DNA of 64,000 nucleotides, from NCBI RefSeq assembly GCF_023746615.1, contig NZ_CP082275.1:3286001-3350000 (forward strand), read 5' to 3'. The notes beneath the pieces are model-generated. The model was not told where the DNA came from and did not search any database. It saw only the letters and a list, made by a program, of their open reading frames with translations. The stretch's first letter is position 1. Each line of letters begins with the position of its first letter. Below, piece by piece: positions 25,635 through 33,262 of the stretch. The stretch comes from Grimontia kaedaensis. GTDB taxonomy: Bacteria; Pseudomonadota; Gammaproteobacteria; Enterobacterales; Vibrionaceae. A program made the position numbers and the translations under genes.

Positions 25635-26381
25635 ATGAGTCTGCAGAAAATACAACATGAACTATTTAGACAGTTTTTCGAAAAACCTACTCGAGGCTTT
25701 TTGAAAGAGATCTTTAAAGACAATATTGGTGAAAGAGATTATCTAGATTTTAAGGCAGAGTGGCCCCAACTTGAGCAAATCTCAAAACATATTCTAGCGT
25801 TAGCAAATAGTGGAGGGGGAGCAATTATCTTTGGTGTCTCAGAAGATTCTGATGGAGAATTTGATAATAGAGGGTTAGAAAAGTTAGTCGATATGGCTGT
25901 TCTAAGTAAAACGCTTAAAAAGTTCATCCCAATCCAAGTGAAATATGACGTCTTTAACTTTGTATACGATGAATCCGAACCAAAATTAGCCGGAAAAAGG
26001 TTTCAAGTATTGCTTGTTGAGTATTCTGAAAAGCTCCTACCAGTACTTTGTTTGAAAGAAGGTAATGGACTGAAGTCTAGCGTAGTATACGTTCGGGATG
26101 GAACTCAATCTATCGTTGCAAATAGAGAGCAACTAGAGCTTCTAATAAACGCCCGAATTGAAACGGAATATTCATCAACCCCTACACTAGAGCTTGGTTA
26201 TCATTTAGAACAGCTAAAAACACTGTGCGAGCAAGTTAATCTATTAGAGCAAGAAGAATTTTTTGACTCCAATCATGGACTTAGAGGTTTTTTAGATTTC
26301 GAGGGTGACAAAATATACTCTTCATTTCTATATGAAATGATTGATCACAAAAAGCAGACAATCAAAAAAATGCTGCAATAA
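25635..26381 (+). CDS. AlbA_2 / Schlafen-type putative nucleic-acid-binding protein
   Basis: A 248-residue cytoplasmic protein. Residues 33-165 fit the AlbA_2 (Schlafen-like) domain: ERDYLDFKAEWP, then ILALANSGGGAIIFGVSED, and a later strand VVYVRDGTQSIVANREQLE. These three blocks are the normal signature. The last 75 residues are helical and unassigned. Such proteins often occur in mobile islands as regulators or in defence systems with nuclease or RNA-targeting activity. No partner gene overlaps it; it is followed by a perfect terminator hairpin, so it is probably monocistronic. The promoter was not identified. Confidence 0.8.
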   Translation: MSLQKIQHELFRQFFEKPTRGFLKEIFKDNIGERDYLDFKAEWPQLEQISKHILALANSGGGAIIFGVSEDSDGEFDNRGLEKLVDMAVLSKTLKKFIPIQVKYDVFNFVYDESEPKLAGKRFQVLLVEYSEKLLPVLCLKEGNGLKSSVVYVRDGTQSIVANREQLELLINARIETEYSSTPTLELGYHLEQLKTLCEQVNLLEQEEFFDSNHGLRGFLDFEGDKIYSSFLYEMIDHKKQTIKKMLQ

Positions 26382-26406
26382 CCCAATAAATTTGAGAGCG
26401 ATAAAC

Positions 26407-26439
26407 AATAAACTTACTTTCATTTAAAGTAAGTTTATT
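26407..26439 (+). terminator. Terminator after the AlbA_2 gene
   Basis: AATAAACTTACTTT / AAAGTAAGTTTATT, 14-bp perfect arms, loop CATTT, followed by ATTTAT. AT-rich stem, so strength is uncertain. Confidence 0.7.
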
Positions 26440-26521
26440 ATTTATGGTACAATGTGTTAGGTAAGGTAGGAGCGTTATTCAGACCTAAATTTGGCGTTAT
26501 CACCCTGTACTAGGTAAAGGG

Positions 26522-27199
26522 ATGAATCCAGAATTAAAAAATACGTATGAGAATATGTTAGATCTTGGGTTAGGTGCTTTAGCTCATGCTAACTGGCATG
26601 CTAATTACTACAGTCTAGAGAACCACATGTGGTCTCAGTTGTCTGTGCTTCAAGCAGCTCATGCTGCGGAAATTTTGATTAAAGCTCGTATTGCCCAAGA
26701 GCATCCACTACTTATATTTGAACAACTACCAAGATCTACCCAAGTTCAATCTAGTACTCTCGATTTTGAACACCTAGTAGAGAAGGCGAAGACTATCCAG
26801 TACTCAGACTTACCTGAGCGATTATGGGCTGCAACTGGGATAAAATTGGAAAATCCAAATATTTTTAGAAGCTTCGGTAACTTACGGAATTGTATTCAAC
26901 ATTTCGCTGACCCTAGAGGAAGAGATTGCGCAGAGGAAACAGTCCAGTTCATATACAAAGTCATAGACCCCTTTATCCATCAATGCTGGGGTTTATATGC
27001 CGTTGACTACAACGAAGATACTGAAAAGCACGTATACCTAATTGAAAATCTCATCAGACATGGAGTTGAGTTTCTTGTATCACGAGAAGCAGCACTCAAC
27101 ATGAAGTATGTGAGATTCGAGTGGACTGATAATCAAGCGTACAAGTACAAAATGTTGAAAAGGTTTGCTGAAGCTGGTTTTGACTCAAGCGGGTTATAA
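26522..27199 (+). CDS. HEPN-like hypothetical protein
   Basis: A 225-residue helical protein. It contains FGNLRNCIQHF (about residue 120-130), an R-x4-H motif typical of HEPN ribonuclease domains, and an earlier helix HAAEILIKARIAQEHPLLIF that fits a HEPN-type four-helix bundle. HEPN proteins often cut RNA in toxin-antitoxin and antiviral systems. The ATG follows AGGTAAAGG. No adjoining gene is close enough to be an obvious antitoxin: the neighbours are 140 bp and 580 bp away. The HEPN assignment is inference from the motif and helix pattern only. Confidence 0.62.
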   Translation: MNPELKNTYENMLDLGLGALAHANWHANYYSLENHMWSQLSVLQAAHAAEILIKARIAQEHPLLIFEQLPRSTQVQSSTLDFEHLVEKAKTIQYSDLPERLWAATGIKLENPNIFRSFGNLRNCIQHFADPRGRDCAEETVQFIYKVIDPFIHQCWGLYAVDYNEDTEKHVYLIENLIRHGVEFLVSREAALNMKYVRFEWTDNQAYKYKMLKRFAEAGFDSSGL

Positions 27200-27723
27200 C
27201 ACCTATGTCCCCTCCCTCGACCAATAACTCCAAGCTTCCTCGGCTGCCCTGCGCAGCCAATACTCTCTCTACAACCACCTTATTCATTTGAACAATATCT
27301 ACGCAGTCAAACTCCCATGCGATCGAAATCAAATCTGCTTTTATGCACTTTGTGGTACATTTACGCTAAAATTTTTAGACAATGATAGCGTGTTGCATGC
27401 TCACAAGCGAAGGGGGTAGCGACATAACATCCTGACCAAAAGAAGGTTTTCGCAATTCTACAGGGACTAAATAACTGATCCTAATAGCGCTACATCCTTG
27501 TTAGCCTTCTTAAATACAAGGCCTTACGGTAATGTTGTAACGCCACCTGTCAGCTAAAAGCGGCGCTATCTCTGCAAAGTGCCTATCAGAAGCAGAGATC
27601 TACAATTAGGAAGAGCTAATTAGTCGGGCGTCCCGTTTTATACTAAACGGGAAAGTTACCCGCTAATAAGTTGTTAAATGCTTTTAAGCACAGAATGCAG
27701 CTCGAATAAGTAGTAATGTTTGG
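27200..27723. other. Gene-free cargo spacer with attC-like imperfect palindrome
   Basis: No gene was found. From 27616 to 27670 an imperfect palindrome (CTAATTAGTCGGGCG ... CCCGCTAATAAG) with an inner TCCCGTTT/AAACGGGA stem ends just before GTTAAAT (27673-27679), which fits the GTTRRRY core of integron attC sites. No matching RYYYAAC box is present on the left, so this is weak. Confidence 0.4.
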
Positions 27724-27751
27724 TTGTTATACTACTGTATAGAAGTATAAT
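27724..27751 (+). promoter_or_regulatory. Promoter and operator of the Panacea toxin-antitoxin pair
   Basis: TTGTTA (27724-27729), 16 bp, TATAAT (27746-27751). An inverted repeat TTATACT-N10-AGTATAA (27727-27750) covers both boxes, as expected for an autoregulated toxin-antitoxin promoter. The antitoxin ATG is 29 bp after the -10 box. Confidence 0.72.
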
Positions 27752-27779
27752 CGCGCGAAAATGATAAATAGGGTTCAAA

Positions 27780-28208
27780 ATGGCTAATATACAAGATGTT
27801 GCTAAGATGTTTGTTAGTCTTGGTGAAGAAGACGGCGTATCAAATCTGAAACTTCAAAAGTTAGCATACTATGCGCAAGGCTTTTTCCTTGCTCTGTATG
27901 GGAAGACATTGTTCGATGACGATATTGAAGCGTGGGCTCATGGCCCAGTTATCCCTACGCTATACCATGAATACAAATCTTTCGGAAAATCTCCAATAGA
28001 ACTTGAATCGAGGTTCAATGCATATGTCTGCCTGACAAAACAGGAAATTGCTCATATCGAAGAGATTTATGATGTTTTTGGACAATTTAGCGCATGGAAG
28101 CTTCGTAACATGACTCATGAAGAGGCTCCTTGGGTTGCTAATGAAGCTGTAGCAAGTGTCATCTCCAAAAAAGAACTAAAAGAATACTTTGAAACTCGTG
28201 TTAGTTAA
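27780..28208 (+). CDS. Panacea domain (DUF4065, SocA-like) antitoxin
   Basis: A 142-residue protein with the Panacea signature: N-terminal IQDVAKMFVSL, LKLQKLAYYAQGFFLALYGK (about 26-45) and IEAWAHGPVIPTLYHEYKSF (about 51-70). Panacea (PanA) proteins are a broadly used antitoxin chaperone-like module that neutralises many unrelated toxins; SocA of Caulobacter also acts as a proteolytic adaptor. The gene is first in an operon with the next gene, 5 bp away, and has an operator-like promoter. The start follows AGGGTTC at a short distance. Confidence 0.88.
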   Translation: MANIQDVAKMFVSLGEEDGVSNLKLQKLAYYAQGFFLALYGKTLFDDDIEAWAHGPVIPTLYHEYKSFGKSPIELESRFNAYVCLTKQEIAHIEEIYDVFGQFSAWKLRNMTHEEAPWVANEAVASVISKKELKEYFETRVS

Positions 28209-28213
28209 GATTT

Positions 28214-28633
28214 ATGAGCAAGAAAAGATCAATAAACGCTCCCAAAGCAAAATCTAGCAACAAAATCTCAGCTCAAGAAGCCACACCTAATTATGACGAA
28301 TGTCCTCCGATTTTTTCCTTGGAGCGCTTACAGGCAGGCACATACTGCCTCCAAGAACTCGACCAAGAGGGTAAAGCAAATTTTGCTGATGCTATATATC
28401 GGAGAAAAGATAAGCTTTGGAAAGAAATCAAACAAATGCCAAAGCATGGTCTAGGTTTTGAAAAAATTGCCCGGGTGGCGATTAAGGCTCCAATCCCTAA
28501 ATTTATTACACCTGACGTAGAACACTTTTTAGCTTTTCGGTATCACGGATTAAAACCAATGGTTGGCTATCGAAAAAATGATATTTTCTACGTTCTTTGG
28601 TTTGATAATTGCTTTAGTTTATATAAGCACTAA
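28214..28633 (+). CDS. Putative toxin partner of the Panacea antitoxin
   Basis: A 139-residue protein encoded 5 bp after the Panacea gene. The first 30 residues are basic and probably unstructured. The C-terminal part (VEHFLAFRYHGLKPMVGYRK, then NDIFYVLWFDNCFSLYKH) has the strand pattern of RelE-like mRNA interferases, in which a terminal strand ends in an aromatic and basic pair. This fold call is inference; no catalytic triad can be proven by eye. Context is strong for a toxin role. A gene of another island promoter follows 326 bp later. Confidence 0.68.
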   Translation: MSKKRSINAPKAKSSNKISAQEATPNYDECPPIFSLERLQAGTYCLQELDQEGKANFADAIYRRKDKLWKEIKQMPKHGLGFEKIARVAIKAPIPKFITPDVEHFLAFRYHGLKPMVGYRKNDIFYVLWFDNCFSLYKH

Positions 28634-28895
28634 ATACTCATCTAACGAAAACCCAAAGCTAGACTCTAAAAACATCCATTGTTTTTCAAATCGTCCACCG
28701 TGATTCAGGTGGTCAATTTTAGTTCGTATAAGTATCGCTCAGGTTAACATTAAACGACGTCGCAGGCTTGGTGGAATTAAAAGTAGTAAAAATATTAGTA
28801 AGACAATCAAAACTTACATTTTGATCCACAAATACTATTTATATGTCTAGTTTCTTATCAACTGCGTTGAACTGAGAGTTTTATTATATAAATAA
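28634..28895. other. AT-rich upstream region of the three-gene operon
   Basis: No gene found. It separates the toxin-antitoxin pair from the phosphoesterase-ATPase operon and leads into the promoter at 28896-28924. Confidence 0.5.
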
Positions 28896-28924
28896 TTCAA
28901 AAGTGATTTTTATTTCATTATAAT
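28896..28924 (+). promoter_or_regulatory. Putative promoter of the phosphoesterase-ATPase operon
   Basis: TTCAAA (28896-28901), 17 bp, TATAAT (28919-28924). The -10 box is perfect and the -35 box matches four of six. The first ATG lies 36 bp downstream, with GGAAGGTG in between. Confidence 0.6.
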
Positions 28925-28959
28925 ATTGAGAGAAATATATTTAGGAAGGTGCAGGGCTA

Positions 28960-30210
28960 ATGCCATCAAACTCACTAAAGATTGCCGTAGTAAGTGATTT
29001 ACATTTTGTGAATCGTGCAAATGTTCAAGATGCAAGCTATCATTCTTGGCTAACAATTACTCCAGAGGGCAACTTAGATAATAATTTTTGGCAAAGCTTG
29101 ATCGATAAAGTCAAGAAAGATGGTATCAAAGCAGATTTGTTAGTTTGTCCGGGTGATATCACTACTCATGCAGAGGGAAGCGCGCTCAAGTTTGCATGGG
29201 GAAAACTGAATGAATTAGCTGCAGCTTTAGAATGTAGCATTCTAGCAACAGCTACTGGTAATCACGACATCAATAGTCGTGGAATCGATATTGGAAACCC
29301 TATACGAGATCTTGATAAGAATCACAGCTTAACTGAGAATCTAAAACAGCTCTCGCCCCCCTATCCTCTGGTTAACATCAATCAAGTAGAATCCGAAACA
29401 GATCATATCAACCGAATCCACTATTTTGGCTCCGATTTTCTGTTTGCTCCTAACCAAGATGAATACAATCTAGTCATACTGAACAGTTGCGCTAGTCATA
29501 CTAGCGACCCTATTTCGTATGAAAGGGGCTTTGTATCAAATACAACTCACCAATGGTTAGAGAGTGCTCTTAAAAGTAGTTTCGACGCAACAAATAAAAA
29601 GCTCGGTATACTTGTGTGCCACCACCATCCTATACAACATGCAGATCATGGCATCGGTACATACGATTTTATGAAAGGGGGGACGGAACTCCTCGAAATG
29701 CTAAATAGATATGGAAATTGGATCGTAATTCATGGCCATAAGCATCATGCAAAACTGTCTTATCATTCTGATGGAAGTAAAAAAACAGTAGTCTTCGCAG
29801 CAGGAACACTGTCATGCCATAAGCAAAATTTGAACGACGACTTTACAAATCAATTCTATGTCATTGATATTGACTCAAGTAAGACAAGAGGAACCCCTGA
29901 AGGAACCCTCAATGTTTACTCATGGCAAGGTAATCATTGGTCTCTCTCCAAACGAAGAAAAGACGGGGTTTTCACTGGCGTTGGTTTTGGTGACATAGGG
30001 TGTCTTGAAGAATTAGCAGAAAAAATTTCTCAAGCCGTATCCTCTGTCACAGGTACAGACTGGGGTAGTATTGTCGAACAATTCCCACAGCTTAAACATT
30101 GTGTTCCAAAGGACTTAGATCATTTAGAAAACAACCTGCAAGTTTACAATGTTGATGTAACTACCACGGCTGATGGTGAGATAGACAAACTAGAGAAATC
30201 TGAGGCATAA
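28960..30210 (+). CDS. Calcineurin-like metallophosphoesterase, first gene of a putative defence operon
   Basis: A 416-residue cytoplasmic protein with the complete binuclear metal site of the calcineurin-like family: D13 and H15 in VVSDLHFV, GD near 67 (LLVCPGDITTHAEG), GNHD near 101-104, the histidine run CHHHP near 220, and GHKHH near 257. Cyclic-nucleotide phosphodiesterases such as CpdA and nucleases such as Mre11 share this fold, so the substrate could be a nucleotide, DNA or RNA. The last ~110 residues are unlike the catalytic core and end with an acidic helix. One base separates it from the ATPase gene. No signal peptide. Confidence 0.85.
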   Translation: MPSNSLKIAVVSDLHFVNRANVQDASYHSWLTITPEGNLDNNFWQSLIDKVKKDGIKADLLVCPGDITTHAEGSALKFAWGKLNELAAALECSILATATGNHDINSRGIDIGNPIRDLDKNHSLTENLKQLSPPYPLVNINQVESETDHINRIHYFGSDFLFAPNQDEYNLVILNSCASHTSDPISYERGFVSNTTHQWLESALKSSFDATNKKLGILVCHHHPIQHADHGIGTYDFMKGGTELLEMLNRYGNWIVIHGHKHHAKLSYHSDGSKKTVVFAAGTLSCHKQNLNDDFTNQFYVIDIDSSKTRGTPEGTLNVYSWQGNHWSLSKRRKDGVFTGVGFGDIGCLEELAEKISQAVSSVTGTDWGSIVEQFPQLKHCVPKDLDHLENNLQVYNVDVTTTADGEIDKLEKSEA

Positions 30211-30211
30211 C

Positions 30212-31984
30212 ATGAAGTCTAAATTTGATGCATTTAATGCAAAGCACTTAAAAAGTGAAGATATTGCTAATTCATTTGTGTCTTCAAAATTGTTCTTAGA
30301 GACTGCAAAAAATGAGCACACAATACTAGTTGGTCCGAGAGGTAGCGGAAAGACAACGTTTTTACGTATGTTAAGTATCAACACCCTATCAAAGTGGCAG
30401 GGCTCAAATGAGCTAGATATCAAATATGAAGGAATTTATGTTCCTGGTGATCTTGTCTGGGGGGAGATGATTAAGTCCCTAGAGGATATTGGCTTATCAC
30501 AAAACGTTTCTGAATCATTTGCCTACAGCGCGTTTTTTACCCATGTAATGCTTAATGCTGTCGACAGTATCGAGATTTCTCTAGAACGATGCCCACGCGA
30601 GCTTCTGCAAGAAAAAGAAGGCGCTATTCATGAGGCTTTCTTGGAAATTTGTGCCGTATTAAAGCTGAAACCTGAGAAAATTTCATTGTCAAGAATTAGA
30701 CATGAGCTTGTAATGAAGTTAAATATCTTGGGAGAATATTCTCGCAAGCTTAGCATTGTGGGAGCAGATCAATTTGATCAAACAGAATTTGAAGAAAAAG
30801 CTCCTTTTGCATATTCTGACCTTAAGATCACTATTGAATCGGTTCTAGATTCAATAGATCGTGCATTAGCTCGCCCGGAACATCGTTGGGCTTTACTTTT
30901 AGATGAGTTCGAAATCGCCCCAAAATACTTACTTGATAAAGTAATTTCTAGCATGCGTTCAGCTGCGCAAAAAGTCATTTTTAAGGTAGCCCTTGTACCT
31001 TGCGGGTTTCACCAAGAAATTAAAACCGAAACAAGCTCAATTAATGATTATTCAATCGTCGAACTCTGGTATGTGAAAAAAGGTGAGAGCAAAGATTTTT
31101 GCACCAACCTAGTGAAATCAAAGTTCGGCATAGAAGCCCCTATGACAAAGCTAGGTTCAACCAAATTTGGATCTAGTATTAGTAATAACTCACGACATTG
31201 GCTTGTTGCCTTTGATGAATTGTTTGACAAAGACTCTAGTTTCAAAGCATTTATCCTATCAAAGAAAATTAATTACAAGAAAGAATTGTCATCAGGCAAT
31301 GCTGCCTCAAGTTTAGTGCGGAAAATATCACCAATTGTAGCTTTTAGAAATGCGTTTTTAAATAAAAATGGCAAACGGAAGGGTAGAAGGTTGTTGCCTG
31401 AGTTTTATGCCGGTTGGGAAGCTATATCAGCAATTAGTGAAGGCAACCCAAGGTGGCTTCTTTCTGTTTTGAGTCCTCTAATTACGAATGCAAATAGCAT
31501 TAAGATTTCAGACTCTGCCCAAGTGCAAAGAGTTGTAGACTCAACAAACTCTTATGCAGCAATGTTGAAAACATTGCCTCTTTCTAACAACATGGGGTTA
31601 TCAACACAGCAACCAATTTTTGAGTTACTAGAAAAGATTGGTAACTACTTCAATTATCGAATGATAGATGAACACTTTCAGATATCATCTAGATCAACAT
31701 TTACAGTTGATAAAGGTGTTCCCAAGGATGTTGAGGCGGCCTTAATGATAGCGTGGAACTATGGGGCTATCATATCTGTTGACTCTGCGAACACATTTGG
31801 TACGTATGACAGCTTACAAGGAATGAGATTTAGACTTTCATATCTATTGGCACCAAAGTTCGAGCTAAACCTCACGACTGGAGCACCTATAAACCTAAGC
31901 TCTATTCTAGCTGCAACACAGAACAACAAATGCGATAAAATTGATTTTGACCCAGCAAGCCGGCAACAGGATATGTTTCTATGA
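30212..31984 (+). CDS. P-loop ATPase, second gene of the operon
   Basis: A 590-residue protein with Walker A GPRGSGKTT at 41-49 and a Walker B-like WALLLDEFEIAP near 227-238, an arrangement seen in ORC/STAND-like and Sll1717-type P-loop ATPases. The region ISEGNPRWLLSVLSPL near 408 resembles the sensor-2/GNP motif of that group. The C-terminal ~130 residues look like a winged-helix or helical module. Such ATPases often act as sensors or switch proteins in bacterial defence. The gene begins 1 bp after the phosphoesterase stop and its last 4 bases (ATGA) overlap the next gene, so the three are translationally coupled. Confidence 0.83.
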   Translation: MKSKFDAFNAKHLKSEDIANSFVSSKLFLETAKNEHTILVGPRGSGKTTFLRMLSINTLSKWQGSNELDIKYEGIYVPGDLVWGEMIKSLEDIGLSQNVSESFAYSAFFTHVMLNAVDSIEISLERCPRELLQEKEGAIHEAFLEICAVLKLKPEKISLSRIRHELVMKLNILGEYSRKLSIVGADQFDQTEFEEKAPFAYSDLKITIESVLDSIDRALARPEHRWALLLDEFEIAPKYLLDKVISSMRSAAQKVIFKVALVPCGFHQEIKTETSSINDYSIVELWYVKKGESKDFCTNLVKSKFGIEAPMTKLGSTKFGSSISNNSRHWLVAFDELFDKDSSFKAFILSKKINYKKELSSGNAASSLVRKISPIVAFRNAFLNKNGKRKGRRLLPEFYAGWEAISAISEGNPRWLLSVLSPLITNANSIKISDSAQVQRVVDSTNSYAAMLKTLPLSNNMGLSTQQPIFELLEKIGNYFNYRMIDEHFQISSRSTFTVDKGVPKDVEAALMIAWNYGAIISVDSANTFGTYDSLQGMRFRLSYLLAPKFELNLTTGAPINLSSILAATQNNKCDKIDFDPASRQQDMFL

Positions 31985-32859
31985 AATCAGGCTATAACAT
32001 TACTAACATCCTAAATCTTGATACAACTTCTGTAGAGAGTGAGATGTTAAATAGTGATTTCATCATCACTAAACGGGGTGTTAACCGAGATGCAATAACC
32101 CACACTGGTTTGCAAGAACACCTCCATGATAAGATATTGTGTATTGACGTTGACGATATAGAGGGGTGTCTAAAACAAAATCAAGAAAATGGGCCTTCAA
32201 CAAAAATATCTGTTGATATTTCTCTAATAGATAGAAAGTCACTTGCTGAACTATTTTCTATTCTTGCCAAATTAGCTATTGAACACAGTTATAAGGTAAG
32301 CATTATATATGCATTGGCAAAATATGCTCCTCCATCAGGTGAAATTCTATCAAATAATAATGTTAAGCCTGTATCTCATTTTTTCTCAGGCTGGTCAAAT
32401 AGACCAGGAATGCCTGTCTTATCAATAGTCGGTCTTGGCTATGAGAGAGATAAAGCAATGGGTGCCATTGAATTCTTGGAAAGTTCAGAGGTATGCCTAT
32501 ACATCCCTCAATCAATCGAAGAAGACTACTTTACTGACGTAGTTACCGAAAATAGCAGCTTATTAGAGAACTTTAATAAACGTGATCAATTACTGTATCG
32601 TCTGGAGTCACCCATTGAGGCTATCTACTCATTAGATGCTGTCATAAGAGCCAATAAAAACAAGTATAAAGTTGTGTTACTTCCATTTGGGCCAAAGCTA
32701 TTTTATGCATTATCACTACTAACTTGTATTCCTCATCCTGAAGTCTCAGTATGGTATGTAAGTGGTGAAAATGGTGACGGCGACTCTTCACAAGATAGGG
32801 AGGTTTCATCTCTAATTGGCTTTAAATTTTGCATTAGCAACTCTTCTATAGAAGAATAG
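31981..32859 (+). CDS. Unknown protein, third gene of the operon
   Basis: A 292-residue soluble protein overlapping the ATPase gene by 4 bp. I do not recognise a named family. Visible features: an alternating alpha/beta pattern, SHFFSGWSNRPGMPVLSIVGLGYERDKAMGA-like core (about residues 135-165, with conserved-looking Gly, Trp and GYE), a strand KVVLLPFGPKLFYALSL (about 236-252) and a late strand VSVWYVSGENGDGD. A Rossmann-like or phosphoesterase-like fold is possible but unproven. Its strict linkage to the ATPase suggests that it is the effector or a specificity factor. Confidence 0.72.
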   Translation: MKSGYNITNILNLDTTSVESEMLNSDFIITKRGVNRDAITHTGLQEHLHDKILCIDVDDIEGCLKQNQENGPSTKISVDISLIDRKSLAELFSILAKLAIEHSYKVSIIYALAKYAPPSGEILSNNNVKPVSHFFSGWSNRPGMPVLSIVGLGYERDKAMGAIEFLESSEVCLYIPQSIEEDYFTDVVTENSSLLENFNKRDQLLYRLESPIEAIYSLDAVIRANKNKYKVVLLPFGPKLFYALSLLTCIPHPEVSVWYVSGENGDGDSSQDREVSSLIGFKFCISNSSIEE

Positions 32860-32866
32860 TTTCGAA

Positions 32867-32890
32867 GGTACTTCTAGCATTAGAAGTGCC
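32867..32890 (+). terminator. Hairpin after the three-gene operon
   Basis: GGTACTTCTA / TAGAAGTGCC with a GCAT loop; one T-G wobble. It starts 8 bp after the stop codon and is followed by CTTTAAAAAA, so the T-run is weak. Confidence 0.5.
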
Positions 32891-32982
32891 CTTTAAAAAA
32901 TTAACAAGAGCAAACACCTTTAACTATCTCTTCCCAGGAACGCACAAAAACTGAAGCCTAAAGCTCTCATAATCATCCCAGC

Positions 32983-33006
32983 CCGTTATTCATAGGTGAA
33001 TAACGG
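32983..33006. terminator. Second hairpin in the same gap
   Basis: CCGTTATTCA / TGAATAACGG, 10-bp perfect arms, TAGG loop, followed by ATCCTTTC. A terminator-like structure or a protein-binding palindrome. Confidence 0.5.
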
Positions 33007-33262
33007 ATCCTTTCATGTATATCATATAATGTGAGTGTTTTATTTAAACTTTTTATTTTTAAAATTAAAACTACAAAACCATACTTAAATATATCTTTAT
33101 CTAAATAGAATCATTTATAGCTATAATGTTAGTTTTCCTTAAACTCATTTTTGCCCATTTTCGTGTTTCCTCAATAATGAAAAACCCAAAAAGAGCAATA
33201 TTACTTATACCAAGTGGGGTAGGTGAAGTAACCTTCCCCACTTACAACACTCTTGTTCCAAC

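Larger units (their letters stand above)
32860..33262. other. AT-rich gap between the cargo operon and vapE
   Basis: Convergent junction without a gene. It contains two hairpins (32867-32890 and 32983-33006) that can end the three-gene operon and a very AT-rich stretch at 33030-33130. Confidence 0.55.

Noticed and set aside
27096..27332. 78-codon minus-strand frame after the HEPN-like gene
   Set aside because: It overlaps the end of that gene and lacks a ribosome site.
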